Shown piece by piece: positions 17,649 through 26,432 of a DNA stretch of 64,000 nucleotides. Source of the stretch: GCA-2718815 sp963578105 (GTDB lineage Bacteria; Planctomycetota; Planctomycetia; Pirellulales; Pirellulaceae); the NCBI GenBank assembly GCA_963578105.1, contig CAUZBP010000013.1, positions 1 through 64,000 of the forward strand, given 5' to 3'. The notes beneath the pieces were generated by a model. It was given only the letters and a program-made list of their open reading frames with translations, ran no database searches and was not told the origin of the DNA. Made by a program: the position numbers and the translations under genes. The number at the start of each line of letters is the position of its first letter. Positions within the stretch are counted from its first letter, which is position 1.

Positions 17649-18680
17649 ATGAAAATCGGACTAGTTAGTTATCAAGGTTCTGGAAAAAGCACTCTGTTTG
17701 AGTGGCTTACCCAAATCACACCTGATCCCGCATTGGCCCACTCGTCTCAGTCAGCCATGGCCGTGATACCCGATCAACGTGTGGAACCGTTGTGTGAAAT
17801 CTACCATCCCAAAAAAATTACCCTGGCGCAGTTGGAATTTGTGGATACTCCTGGTCTGAGCCGTACGCACGAGGGCAACGCGGCTCGTTTGGCACAAATC
17901 CGCGAAGCGGGTTGCCTGGTCGTAGTCGTGGCGGCTTTTGAACGGGATGCCGACCCGATATCGGATTTGAAAAGCTTCGACGAAGACCTGTTGCTGGCGG
18001 ATCTAGAGATCGTTACAGGACGGATTAACCGCTTGCGCGAGTCGATAAAAAAACCACGTCCCGATCGCGACCAGCAACAAGCAGAGCTGGCAGCCTTGGA
18101 GCCCATTGCGGAGTCCCTCGGGCGAGGAGAAAGCCTGCAGTTGAACGAACTGACAGATGAACAGCAGAGGATGACGCGTTCATTTCAAATGCTGACACAA
18201 AAGCCACGGTTTGTCATCCTGAATGTCGCAGAAGATGCTACGGATACAGAGTCCCTCGTGGCTCAGGTACCCGGGGAAGGAACCTGTGTTGCTGTGTCGC
18301 TGCGGTTGGAGCTTGAACTCACCCAACTCGAACCAGAAGAGCGGAAACAATTTTTAAGCGAGATGGAGATCCAGGCAACGGATCGAGATGGTTTGTTGCG
18401 GATGCTGATGGATATCTCCAATCAATTACTTTTCTTCACTGCAGGTGACAAGGAGGTTCGTACTTGGTTGCTACGTAAAGGTGCTTCCGCGATGGAGGCA
18501 GCCGGAAATATTCACACGGATATGGCTCGCGGTTTCATTCGAGCGGAAACAATGAAGAGCGAAGACTTGATCCGACTCGGTGGCGAACGTGAAATGAAAG
18601 CCGAAAATCTTGTTCGTCAGGAGCCGAAGGATTACATTGTCGAAGAAGGTGATGTGTTGTTGTTCCGGTTTAACGTTTAG
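17649..18680 (+). CDS. Divergent YchF/OLA1-like NTPase with TGS domain
   Basis: A protein of 343 residues with the YchF layout: an N-terminal P-loop domain, a helical coiled insertion, and a C-terminal TGS domain. The C-terminus is unmistakable (FFTAGDKEVRTWLLRKGAS, AAGNIHTDMARGFIRAE, KDYIVEEGDVLLFRFNV). The G3 motif DTPGL is present, and NVAED replaces NKxD in the G4 position, as is typical of the ATP-preferring YchF group. The P-loop is SYQGSGKS, lacking the first Gly of the usual GLPNVGKS. This suggests a paralogue rather than the housekeeping YchF. YchF proteins bind ribosomes and affect translation and stress responses; that role here is inference. Confidence 0.8.
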   Translation: MKIGLVSYQGSGKSTLFEWLTQITPDPALAHSSQSAMAVIPDQRVEPLCEIYHPKKITLAQLEFVDTPGLSRTHEGNAARLAQIREAGCLVVVVAAFERDADPISDLKSFDEDLLLADLEIVTGRINRLRESIKKPRPDRDQQQAELAALEPIAESLGRGESLQLNELTDEQQRMTRSFQMLTQKPRFVILNVAEDATDTESLVAQVPGEGTCVAVSLRLELELTQLEPEERKQFLSEMEIQATDRDGLLRMLMDISNQLLFFTAGDKEVRTWLLRKGASAMEAAGNIHTDMARGFIRAETMKSEDLIRLGGEREMKAENLVRQEPKDYIVEEGDVLLFRFNV

Positions 18681-18734
18681 GACTGCTGGCAAACACGTCG
18701 GGGTTCCAATTTTTCAAACGGACGGAGATTGCAA

Positions 18735-19112
18735 GTGGACATTCACCAGAGAAAAGAAAAGGGCGCGGCCCTGATTGAAAAAATGATGGGTTCTCAACCA
18801 GCTGCCGACATGCGCGCAGCATGGCGCAGGATTTCGCCCGACTTTGAAAACTATGTTGTCGAATTTTTAGCCGGCGAAATTTGGAGCCGGCCAACGCTGG
18901 ATTTGAAATCCCGCAGTTTAGTGACGATTGCTGCTCTGGCGGCTATGGGACGTCCCCGAGCCCTGGATCTTAACGTTCGCATGGCTATCAAAAATGGCGC
19001 TTCGCGAGAAGAAATCACAGAAACATTACTTCAGATCGCTCCGTACGCCGGTTTCCCCGCGGCCTGGGAGGCGCTCGCCACGCTTGACGAAATTTACGCG
19101 GAAGCCGACTAG
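18735..19112 (+). CDS. Carboxymuconolactone decarboxylase-family protein
   Basis: A small all-helical protein of about 125 residues. The family pattern is visible: LDLKSRSLVTIAALAAMGRP, LNVRMAIKNGASREEITETL and APYAGFPAAWEAL. Families with this fold include 4-carboxymuconolactone decarboxylase and AhpD peroxidases. The CxxC of AhpD is absent, so the decarboxylase/PcaC-like branch fits better. No aromatic-degradation genes lie nearby and the substrate is open. The frame can start at TTG 18729, but GGAG at 18724-18727 is spaced 7 bases from the GTG at 18735 and only 1 from the TTG, so I chose GTG. The gene follows the YchF-like gene by 54 bases. Confidence 0.8.
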   Translation: MDIHQRKEKGAALIEKMMGSQPAADMRAAWRRISPDFENYVVEFLAGEIWSRPTLDLKSRSLVTIAALAAMGRPRALDLNVRMAIKNGASREEITETLLQIAPYAGFPAAWEALATLDEIYAEAD

Positions 19113-19230
19113 ATCTTGTGAAAGCGCTCCATCGTCCAGCGGGCTGCTAGAAGGAGGAGTGCGAGAGAACTGGCGCCAGAAACGATATTCCGCGAAAAAC
19201 ATGTTCTCGTAATTTGGTTGCCTGTCCCTT

Positions 19231-19698
19231 GTGACTTGGGTGCCATTTTCGATTGGGAGCTATTCAAAAGAGGCCTTTTTTAGGGAGCACCTGCAAATCA
19301 CGCAAGCAATCGCGAAGTCAAGACGGTGTTTGGCATGGTTGTTGGTCCCATGGATCGTGCTGGGGTTGGCGACAAAGGTCTACACGGGACCTGGCGAAAC
19401 CTGGGTGCGGTTCCAAGCCGGCGGGGTGTTTTACGTGGGTTTCTGGACGATTCTGGTACTTGTGGTGTGGCCGGGTGCCTCTTCGGCAACTGTTGCCGGC
19501 GCGGTCGTGTTTGTCACCTGCTGCGTCGAAGTGTTGCAATTGTGGCACCCGCCTTTCCTGGAGTGGGTCCGTAGCAACTGGTCCGGTCAACTCTTGTTAG
19601 GCAATTCATTTTCGTGGTGGGACTTTCCACCCTATTTTGTTGGTGGTTTGATAGGTTACATTGCAGCTCGTACCGTTAAACTCAAAGGCGATTCGTGA
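19231..19698 (+). CDS. DUF2809-family membrane protein
   Basis: A protein of 155 residues with about four membrane helices (from residue 34 onward). The pattern FWTILVLVVWPG, CVEVLQLWHPPFLEWVRS, GQLLLGNSFSWWDFPPYFVGG is that of DUF2809/VanZ-like small membrane proteins. The function of the family is not established. The start at GTG 19231 has no visible ribosome site and may be wrong by up to 30 residues. The exported DJ-1-like gene starts 13 bases after the stop, which suggests one transcript. Confidence 0.7.
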   Translation: MTWVPFSIGSYSKEAFFREHLQITQAIAKSRRCLAWLLVPWIVLGLATKVYTGPGETWVRFQAGGVFYVGFWTILVLVVWPGASSATVAGAVVFVTCCVEVLQLWHPPFLEWVRSNWSGQLLLGNSFSWWDFPPYFVGGLIGYIAARTVKLKGDS

Positions 19699-19711
19699 AA
19701 GTAAAAGGCCG

Positions 19712-20416
19712 ATGAAAAAGCTCCCCCTCGCCCCTTTGATGATTGTCGTTGTTCTGGTTGGAATGCAGTCTGAACTGGTTGGCCAGAATGATCTCCAGAC
19801 AAACACAAAAACGGTTGCCGTCCTGATCTTCGATGGCGTCGAACTGCTAGACTTCACTGGGCCGGCGGAGGTGTTTATTGTTGCCGAATACGGCAAAGCG
19901 TTTCGGGTACTGACAGTTTCCGAGGGTGGCAATCCGATACGCACGATGGGAGGTATTCAGGTGACACCCGACTTTAGTGTCTCCGACATTCCCCAGGCAG
20001 ACATAATCGTCGTCCCGGGAGGTGGTATGAGTAATGTTGGCCAGGCGGGAAGAGAGTGGCTGAAAACAGCTGCTGCCAAAGCTGAGGTGGTGATGTCCGT
20101 CTGCATGGGGGCTTTTCTCCTGGCAGATGCCGGCCTCTTGGATGGGGTCAAAGCGACCACGCATCGCTGGGGTATTGCCTCCCTGAAGCGGGCGGCACCC
20201 AAATGTGAAGTCGTATCAGGAGAGCGATTTGTCGACAGCGGTAAAATCATAACAACCGCTGGTGTCACGGCCGGGATCGACGGGGCTCTGCACATTGTAA
20301 AGCGAGTCTGCGGGGAAAAATCTGCACAGTGGACTGCAGAGCAATGGATGGAATACACGTTGCCGGCAACCCACTTCCCGACTCCGTCTTCGAAAGATGC
20401 TGAACCATCGGAATAG
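19712..20416 (+). CDS. Exported DJ-1/PfpI-family protein
   Basis: A protein of 234 residues. A signal peptide (MKKLPLAPLMIVVVLVGMQS) is followed by a full DJ-1/PfpI domain. Strand 1 is VAVLIFDGVELLDFTGPAEVF, a GlxA/isonitrile hydratase-type opening. The nucleophile elbow is SVCMGAFLLADAGLLDG, followed by ATTHRW. Cytosolic relatives are amidases, hydratases, or the sensor half of GlxA regulators; no DNA-binding domain is present here. The start was set at ATG 19712, preceded by AAAAGG and giving a proper signal sequence; an upstream in-frame start at 19661 lies inside the preceding gene. Export of this fold is uncommon. The enzymatic activity is not assignable. Confidence 0.82.
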   Translation: MKKLPLAPLMIVVVLVGMQSELVGQNDLQTNTKTVAVLIFDGVELLDFTGPAEVFIVAEYGKAFRVLTVSEGGNPIRTMGGIQVTPDFSVSDIPQADIIVVPGGGMSNVGQAGREWLKTAAAKAEVVMSVCMGAFLLADAGLLDGVKATTHRWGIASLKRAAPKCEVVSGERFVDSGKIITTAGVTAGIDGALHIVKRVCGEKSAQWTAEQWMEYTLPATHFPTPSSKDAEPSE

Positions 20417-20464
20417 AACAGAACTCATTGTACGACGTCAACCGAATGAAAATGGTGCTGGACG

Positions 20465-21646
20465 TCAATCAGATTCTGAAGATGTACCACACCATTCGGG
20501 GTGTGGTTTGCACAGCACCTCGGGTTTCGTACCCTCTTGCAAGCTAGAAATTTGTTCCGCTGCCCGATCGACCTGTGTAGCATCGACGTGGCCTTCTAGT
20601 CGCAACTCAAAGATTGCAGAACCACGTGCCGGAAGTTGTAACACTCGACCATGAGTTTCCTCGAAGGATCGTTGATTAGGGAAATTGGTCGCGGGTTCCA
20701 AGCCGGTTACGTAGCCATCCTCTTCCGCGACTGTATTCTTCCAAACGGTGAAGTATGGCAGCTGAGTGATATTCCAGTGCATGCTCAAACCACGATCTCC
20801 CGCAGCATTACGAAGCATGACGTGCGTCATGTCCTGCTGGTCGGCTGTTAAACGACAGAAATAGCACTGTTCAGAATACGCCTCCTGGGGTCCTTGATAG
20901 GTGTCCCATGTGGCGATGTCTTCTGCAGCCCGTGCGTCACGAGGCACGACACGTTGAAATGGAATCACTACTCGACTTCCCTCTTGCAACAAAGGCCTCC
21001 CAGAATTGACATGGTAGAGTAATTGAGCACAACTTGGACGTGCTGACAGATTTGTGATGCAATCGACGATTCGGAACCCGCGCTCTCCGGGCCTGGTTCT
21101 CAGTTGTGATGACAATCGCAGGTTCCAGCAGTGAAACCGACGGTCGTCGACTTCACCTTCGATGGCGATCTCGCCGGTTTCCTGGTCGCACGAGACTTCT
21201 AATCGGTGCGCAGGTCGATTGCTTACGCGACCATGCAGGGGATATCGCAAGTGTCCCCTTGGGTCAAACTCGGGAGCACCGTTGCTCAGCAAACCACAGC
21301 GTACTAGGAGTTCGTCAAATCCATCCAGAAACCCCAATCCGTTGGCTTCTTCCTGGGGTACAAAATCGGGGTGGATCGGGCCCCGCACGGGAGAGTTCCA
21401 TCCCAGCGGCAACGTTTCGATGCGAGCTTTCCAGATGCTGAGCCCGCGCGTGGGAAGAATGGTGAATTGGCATGTGCCATTGTCTACTTCGACAATTTCT
21501 ACGCCCTCCGAGAGACCGCCCCGTAGGGTCCGTTTTCCAACCGTACAGTCCAAGGCTGCAGTTCCCAGTTCTCGTTGTGAAAGTTCCAGCGTATCGACAT
21601 GAGTTCTGGTGCCATAATCCGTTAAAGTCCATCGTTTGGCTGTCAT
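20465..21646 (-). CDS. DUF4432 / aldose-epimerase-like protein
   Basis: A cytosolic protein of 393 residues with the galactose-mutarotase-like beta-sandwich pattern: FTILPTRGLSIWKAR, then SPVRGPIHPDF, GFLDGFDELLVRCGL, YPLHGRVSNRPA, LLYHVNSGRPLL and VTGLEPATNFPN. This is the DUF4432 family, often encoded near sugar catabolic genes. The His and Glu residues expected for mutarotation (HGR and LEPATN) are present. Sugar epimerase activity is therefore likely and the substrate unknown. It converges with the DJ-1-like gene. Rhamnulokinase lies 2.5 kb away on the same strand, and a link to deoxysugar use is possible. Confidence 0.8.
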   Translation of the reverse strand: MTAKRWTLTDYGTRTHVDTLELSQRELGTAALDCTVGKRTLRGGLSEGVEIVEVDNGTCQFTILPTRGLSIWKARIETLPLGWNSPVRGPIHPDFVPQEEANGLGFLDGFDELLVRCGLLSNGAPEFDPRGHLRYPLHGRVSNRPAHRLEVSCDQETGEIAIEGEVDDRRFHCWNLRLSSQLRTRPGERGFRIVDCITNLSARPSCAQLLYHVNSGRPLLQEGSRVVIPFQRVVPRDARAAEDIATWDTYQGPQEAYSEQCYFCRLTADQQDMTHVMLRNAAGDRGLSMHWNITQLPYFTVWKNTVAEEDGYVTGLEPATNFPNQRSFEETHGRVLQLPARGSAIFELRLEGHVDATQVDRAAEQISSLQEGTKPEVLCKPHPEWCGTSSESD

Positions 21647-21898
21647 GATTGGATTCCAACTTCATGGAGACTGCAGAACGACTGTTTGGGCCGGAAAAAT
21701 CAATGCGGATTGTACCACGGATTTTGCACACCCTGTGACGGCCAGCGTAATTCGAAAATCATTCCGGGCACACTGGCCCTGTGGAATAAAATGTCCGTGG
21801 GACTGGCTCACCGATGACCTTCAGGAACATTTTTTTGAGAATTTGACCAGCCATGATGGCTTGGCAATTTCAGTGGAGAACCGATCTTGGCCGGTTCT

Positions 21899-22576
21899 TT
21901 AATAGGCCGGAAGTCCAACCAGGAGTCGTAACGCAATGGTGACGAGTAAATAAAATGCGTAGTGAAGAAAAGCATTTGTCGAATTTAAATCAAGACTCGC
22001 AAACGAAGTCAACGTTCCCAAGCAGAGAAACGGAAATGCCAAGATCAGCAGATTCCATGAATCCAACGGATTGTCACCAAAAAAAATGGGACGCGCCATT
22101 GCGAATCCGGCCCATAACAAAGGATAGATAACCGAACAGATTCCCAAGCGCAGCCATAGGCTGATTCCGTGATAGGGCTCTAGTTCCGAGTCGCGCAAAA
22201 ATCCGTATCCGAGCCAGGAGAACAGGGGGGCAACAAGAATCGCTCCCATGGCCTTGATGACGTAAGAAATATCGTCTTTGGCGTAGAAGCGTACGCATAA
22301 TGCCAATGCTAGGCATAAGAGAATTCCCCCGGCAACGACGGTAATCACCAAGGCATCGGGCTTCGTTTCATGTCGTTCAATAGGTGTCAGTAGGGGTTGG
22401 TCGGTGGCACTTTGTGGTCCATTGGATTCCTCAGGCGCTTTAACAACGATTTGTTCCTCTTTGTGAGGTATTTCAATCTGGTTCTTGCATTTGGGGCAAG
22501 GACCTTTCCTGCCGGCATACTTGTCACTGACTTTGAACCGCGTGTTGCATCCCGAACAGGTTATATTGATTGCCAT
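21899..22576 (-). CDS. Zinc-ribbon multi-pass membrane protein
   Basis: A protein of 225 residues. An N-terminal zinc ribbon (CSGCNTRFKVSDKYAGRKG, then CPKCKNQI) resembles the MJ0042-type finger common in planctomycete membrane proteins. A charged linker leads to about five or six membrane helices (about 85-225), beginning ALVITVVAGGILLCLALALC. No transporter or enzyme motif is visible. The function is unknown. Confidence 0.72.
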   Translation of the reverse strand: MAINITCSGCNTRFKVSDKYAGRKGPCPKCKNQIEIPHKEEQIVVKAPEESNGPQSATDQPLLTPIERHETKPDALVITVVAGGILLCLALALCVRFYAKDDISYVIKAMGAILVAPLFSWLGYGFLRDSELEPYHGISLWLRLGICSVIYPLLWAGFAMARPIFFGDNPLDSWNLLILAFPFLCLGTLTSFASLDLNSTNAFLHYAFYLLVTIALRLLVGLPAY

Positions 22577-22785
22577 GGCGTCAGAGATCCAGGTGCAGAG
22601 GCGGGAATCTAATTTCGACTTCTTCGAGTCATTTTTTTTGACAGGAAAATGTCGTCATGCGACGCATTGATCCAACGACTCGTTCGGCCCGGGGTGGCGG
22701 AATGTCTTTAAAGGTGGGCGGCGGTGCACCCGGTATCGACACATTAACTTTGGCTGGTGGTCTAAGAAGATCAAGAAACGGCCCT

Positions 22786-23277
22786 TCAATCGACGTCCGC
22801 CAGATCTCCCTCTGTGATCATTTGGAAGTGTTTTCTGTTCAGTGTATCCATTGCCATTTCGATGTTATCTACCATCAAGGCCACCGCGGGTCGACCGTGG
22901 GGGCGAAGTAACAAGGGATATGCTTGAACGATGTTGACTTCGGCCTGTAAGAGAGCTGTACAGACTTGCAGCAGCGGTTGGGGACCTACCGGCAGTTCGA
23001 CACCGATGAGTTCGGATTCTACCAGAGCCAAACCAGCACGTTCCAGTATCTCGCGGCCCTGCTCGGGGTGACTGAGAAGAAATCGGACGAAAGCACATTC
23101 GGTTGAATCGTGGATCGAGAGCGAAACAATCCGTACTTTACTACCCTTAAAACGACGGATGATTCCCAGCAACTGTCCTACCCGATTCTCGAGAAACACC
23201 GTGAATTGACGTAGCGAAGGGTAATCGCGCCCACGCATTGTCTGGAAATCGGTGCTGGCGCCTTCACCAATACGCAT
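22786..23277 (-). CDS. Tandem ACT-domain protein
   Basis: A protein of 163 residues consisting of two ACT domains. The first begins FTVFLENRVGQLLGIIRRFKG and contains IVSLSIHDS; the second begins around VGPQPLLQVCTALLQAEVNIV and ends in VALMVDNIEMAMDTL. ACT domains bind amino acids and regulate enzymes; this layout also resembles acetolactate synthase regulatory subunits and ACT regulators of unknown targets. The frame is open to 23343. The ATG at 23277 has AAAGG 5 bases upstream, while homologues may start at the ATG at 23238. A partner role for IlvB at 6 kb is a testable guess only. Confidence 0.75.
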   Translation of the reverse strand: MRIGEGASTDFQTMRGRDYPSLRQFTVFLENRVGQLLGIIRRFKGSKVRIVSLSIHDSTECAFVRFLLSHPEQGREILERAGLALVESELIGVELPVGPQPLLQVCTALLQAEVNIVQAYPLLLRPHGRPAVALMVDNIEMAMDTLNRKHFQMITEGDLADVD

Positions 23278-23629
23278 AGAGGCCTTTGTGGGAAAACCTG
23301 GGGCTGCTTTTCCAACTATACGTATCGAGGTAGCCGCCGTCAATTACAATTGCCCAGTGGTGTTTGGTGGATGGACAAATGACTTTGGGTTCCTGTTCAG
23401 AATAGCTCAGGTTACCATCGAGAGTTGGCGGTCTGTAGGTAGTCCTGGTGTGGGTCGAGTTCAGTTTCATTCGGTGGGTCAGGGACCTCTGCCTGGCCAT
23501 CAACTCTCTCCGGGCAGTCAGCAGACACCGGCAGGCTGGTTGCATACTGAAAACGGTCCACAAAATCACAATAGGAACCATTGTTGAAGAACGGATTCTT
23601 CTAGTGTTAATCCATGGTGAGGAATTGCG
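23278..23629. other. Divergent intergenic stretch, ACT protein / thioesterase
   Basis: This contains a small perfect inverted repeat GAAGAA-CGGA-TTCTTC at 23586-23601, close to the thioesterase ribosome site (GTGAGGAA). Nothing else is recognisable. Confidence 0.35.
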
Positions 23630-24022
23630 ATGCTACGAGAACATGAGATTCAGATTCGCGTGCGATATCAAGAGACGGATGCACAGGGCCATGTTCATCA
23701 TGCCAATTATTTGAATTACTTCGAAATGGGACGTATCGAGTTGCTAAGGGCGAATGGGACAAACTATCGAGAGTTCGAAGCGTCGGGGAAAATGTTGGTT
23801 GTTTCCAAAATAGCCTGCCGTTATTTTCATCCCGCCCGCTATGACGATCTTGTAACCTTAAAAACAACGACCACACACATTCGAGGTGCACGACTCGAAC
23901 ATCATTATGAGCTGACGAGGAAAGGCACGTTACTCGTTGAAGGAGAAACGACGATCGCTTGTGTTGATCAAGACGGCAAGGTTTGTCGACTTCCTGGTTT
24001 TTTGCTGTTGGAAAAGGATTAA
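23630..24022 (+). CDS. YbgC/FadM-type acyl-CoA thioesterase
   Basis: A single hot-dog domain of 130 residues. The N-terminal RVRYQETDAQGHVHHANYLN carries the catalytic Asp and the helix-capping HHANYL of the 4-hydroxybenzoyl-CoA thioesterase/YbgC family. IACRYFHPARYDDLVTLKTT is the second signature. It hydrolyses acyl-CoA thioesters in the cytosol; chain-length preference cannot be read. The fad cluster begins 4 kb further on, which fits a role in acyl-CoA handling. GTGAGGAA precedes the ATG. Confidence 0.88.
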   Translation: MLREHEIQIRVRYQETDAQGHVHHANYLNYFEMGRIELLRANGTNYREFEASGKMLVVSKIACRYFHPARYDDLVTLKTTTTHIRGARLEHHYELTRKGTLLVEGETTIACVDQDGKVCRLPGFLLLEKD

Positions 24023-24160
24023 GACACTCGAACCAGCAGCGGGCAGATCGACGTTGCCACCGGTCAACAAGGAAAATGGAAACGTACGGTGAGGCGGATC
24101 AGGTTGGCGAACACGAGCCCTATCGGAACAAATGTTTTGCAACAACCAGTGATAATATTC

Positions 24161-25657
24161 TTAACCGGGTAATTGTTGAAAGCGACCAAATGCCTCGTCC
24201 CAAGTGGCCGGGTCGGCAGGTAAATATTCTATCACTGGAAAGCTGTCGCGAATCACTGCACGTGCATCCGCGATCGAATTCACTTCGCCACTCGCCACCA
24301 TCTGCATCATGATGTTGCCGATTGCCGTGGCTTCGACCGGACCTGCCAGCACGTGGCGATTGCAGGCTTCCGCCGTCATCTGGCACAACATACGATTTTG
24401 GGTGCCTCCTCCGACGATGTGTACCGTGTCGAGTCGCTTTCTGGCGAGTTGTTCGAGCAATCCGAGCACCCGGCGATACATCAGAGCCAGACTTTCCAGC
24501 ACGCAACGCACGAGAGCGCCTTGGTCCACTGGTACCGGTTGCCCCGTTTGCCGACAGTAGTCGCGGATCGTTTCCGGCATATTGTCGGGGGCGACGAAAC
24601 GATCATCGTTCGGCACGATGAAACTTTGCAGTGGCTCGGCTTTCTGCGCCAATGAAACCAGCTCTTCCCAGCTGACGTCTTTGTCGTTTTGTTTCCAAAT
24701 GCGTCGGCACTCTTGAACCAGCCACAAGCCGGTAATGTTTTTCAGAATACGCGTTGTATTTCCGACGCCGCCTTCGTTGGTAAAGTTCAGTTCACGGCAG
24801 AGATCCGTCACGATCGGTTGGGGCGATTCAATCCCCATCAGAGACCAGGTGCCCGAGCTGATGTAACACCAGCTGGTTTGTTCGACACCCTCCCGCGCGG
24901 GGACGGCCAGTACGGCACTCGCTGTGTCGTGCGTGCCCGGGAGGATGACCTCCGTGTCTGTTAGCCCAGTTGCTTCGGCCACATTTTTGCGTAAACGACC
25001 TAAACTTGTACCGGGAGGCACGATGTTTCCCAAGACATGGGTAGGCAATCCGAGCTTTTCCAGCAGATCACATGCCCAACGACCTGTGCGGGGATTGTAA
25101 AACTGGGTGGTCGTGGCGTTGGTCATTTCGTTGGCTTTTTCGCCGGTCATCAACCAATGAAACAGATCGGGCATCAGCAACAAACTTTCAGCCCCGGCGA
25201 GCAGCGGCGATCCACTTTGTTTCCAAGCGAAGAGTTGAAACAGGGTGTTGAACGGCATGAACTGGAGGCCTGTTTCACGAAAGATTTCTTCCGCGCCGAC
25301 GTGTTTGAAAACCTCCTCCATGACACCCAAGGTGCGCCGGTCGCGGTAGCAATAAGGATTTCCCAAGAGTTCGTCGTGAGGTCCCAGTAAACCGAAATCA
25401 ATGCCCCATGTATCGACACCCACGGAGGCGATAGATTCCCGAGATAACTGGACGGAGGCAGCCAGGAGGCCTTCCTGGATGTGGCTCCACAGTCGAAGTA
25501 AATCCCAGTGGAGTCGATCACCTACTTGGACGGGACCGTTGCTAAATCGATGAAATTCCCGAATCGTGAGCTTCGTTCCATCGTAGATGCCCGCCAGCAC
25601 GCGACCACCGGAGGCACCCAGATCGACTGCCAGATACACTCTTTTCGATTTCCCCAC
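24161..25657 (-). CDS. rhaB: Rhamnulokinase
   Basis: A FGGY-family sugar kinase of 498 residues that phosphorylates L-rhamnulose with ATP. Features are AVDLGASGGRVLAGIYDG at the N-terminus, VGVDTWGIDFGLL, PYCYRDRRT, LPGTHDTASAVLAVP, SSGTWSLMGIE and HIVGGGTQNRMLCQMTAEA. The RhaB-typical GASGGR and YRDRRT motifs separate it from xylulokinase and glycerol kinase. The frame can start at GTG 25678, but GGAAAGG lies 8 bases before the GTG at 25657, so I chose that. No rhamnose isomerase or aldolase gene is adjacent. Confidence 0.9.
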   Translation of the reverse strand: MGKSKRVYLAVDLGASGGRVLAGIYDGTKLTIREFHRFSNGPVQVGDRLHWDLLRLWSHIQEGLLAASVQLSRESIASVGVDTWGIDFGLLGPHDELLGNPYCYRDRRTLGVMEEVFKHVGAEEIFRETGLQFMPFNTLFQLFAWKQSGSPLLAGAESLLLMPDLFHWLMTGEKANEMTNATTTQFYNPRTGRWACDLLEKLGLPTHVLGNIVPPGTSLGRLRKNVAEATGLTDTEVILPGTHDTASAVLAVPAREGVEQTSWCYISSGTWSLMGIESPQPIVTDLCRELNFTNEGGVGNTTRILKNITGLWLVQECRRIWKQNDKDVSWEELVSLAQKAEPLQSFIVPNDDRFVAPDNMPETIRDYCRQTGQPVPVDQGALVRCVLESLALMYRRVLGLLEQLARKRLDTVHIVGGGTQNRMLCQMTAEACNRHVLAGPVEATAIGNIMMQMVASGEVNSIADARAVIRDSFPVIEYLPADPATWDEAFGRFQQLPG

Positions 25658-25992
25658 GATGATTACCTTTCCACGCACGTCGTCGTTTGACGCCTACTAA
25701 CGGCCAGGAAAACGTTATTCTGTCCGATCTAGAACCCAGGGGCCACCCCGCCGCAGAAGGAGTTGAAAAGTCATGTCCGGAAATGTTTTGCCACCCAAGG
25801 CGTAACGATTCCGTGTGACTGGGGGCAAGCTGGGTTTCACAAGTCGGGGAGCGGGCGCCATCCTGATTGGAAATTGTAGTGAGCCGCAGCGGAAATCCAT
25901 CACACGTGGTACTGACGAAGCCGACCAAGGGAGGTAGGATAGTCACAACCGCGAATGGTTGTAAAAGTATTTCAGGAAAAAAGGAAGCAAGC
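25658..25992. other. Divergent intergenic stretch, rhaB / cyclophilin
   Basis: No gene or structure was recognised. The AAGGAAG at 25981-25987 is the cyclophilin ribosome site. An upstream in-frame ATG for the cyclophilin (25867) would add a 42-residue extension without domain character. Confidence 0.4.
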
Positions 25993-26424
25993 ATGAAAGT
26001 GGCGACAATCACCACCAACAAAGGTACGATCCGGTTTCAACTGCACGAAGACAAGGTTCCCAAGACGGTTCAAAATTTTGAAAAACTAGCTGGGGAAGGC
26101 TTTTACAACGGATTGAAATTTCATCGAGTGCTGGACAAATTTATGATTCAAACCGGTTGTCCGCAGGGAACAGGGACTGGTGGGCCTGGATACAATTTTG
26201 CAGACGAGTTTCATGAAGACCTCAGGCATAGCGGCCCGGGCGTGGTATCGATGGCCAATGCGGGTCCCAACACGAATGGATCCCAGTTCTTCATCACCCA
26301 CGTCGAGACAGCATGGCTGGACGACAAGCATTCGGTGTTTGGTAACGTGATCGAAGGGCAGGATGTCGTTGATTCGATTGCTCAGAACGACACCATGGAA
26401 CAGGTCACCGTGACGGAAGAATGA
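25993..26424 (+). CDS. Cyclophilin-type peptidyl-prolyl isomerase
   Basis: A compact cytosolic PPIase of 143 residues that speeds prolyl isomerisation in protein folding. Features are FHRVLDKFMIQTGCPQGTG, with the catalytic Arg, F and Q, then GVVSMANAGPNTNGSQFFIT, and DDKHSVFGNVIEGQDVV. Length and compact loops resemble bacterial PpiB. The start at 25993 is supported by AAGGAAG 5 bases upstream. It converges with fadE with 8 bases between stops. Confidence 0.93.
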   Translation: MKVATITTNKGTIRFQLHEDKVPKTVQNFEKLAGEGFYNGLKFHRVLDKFMIQTGCPQGTGTGGPGYNFADEFHEDLRHSGPGVVSMANAGPNTNGSQFFITHVETAWLDDKHSVFGNVIEGQDVVDSIAQNDTMEQVTVTEE

Positions 26425-26432
26425 GAAAGTGG

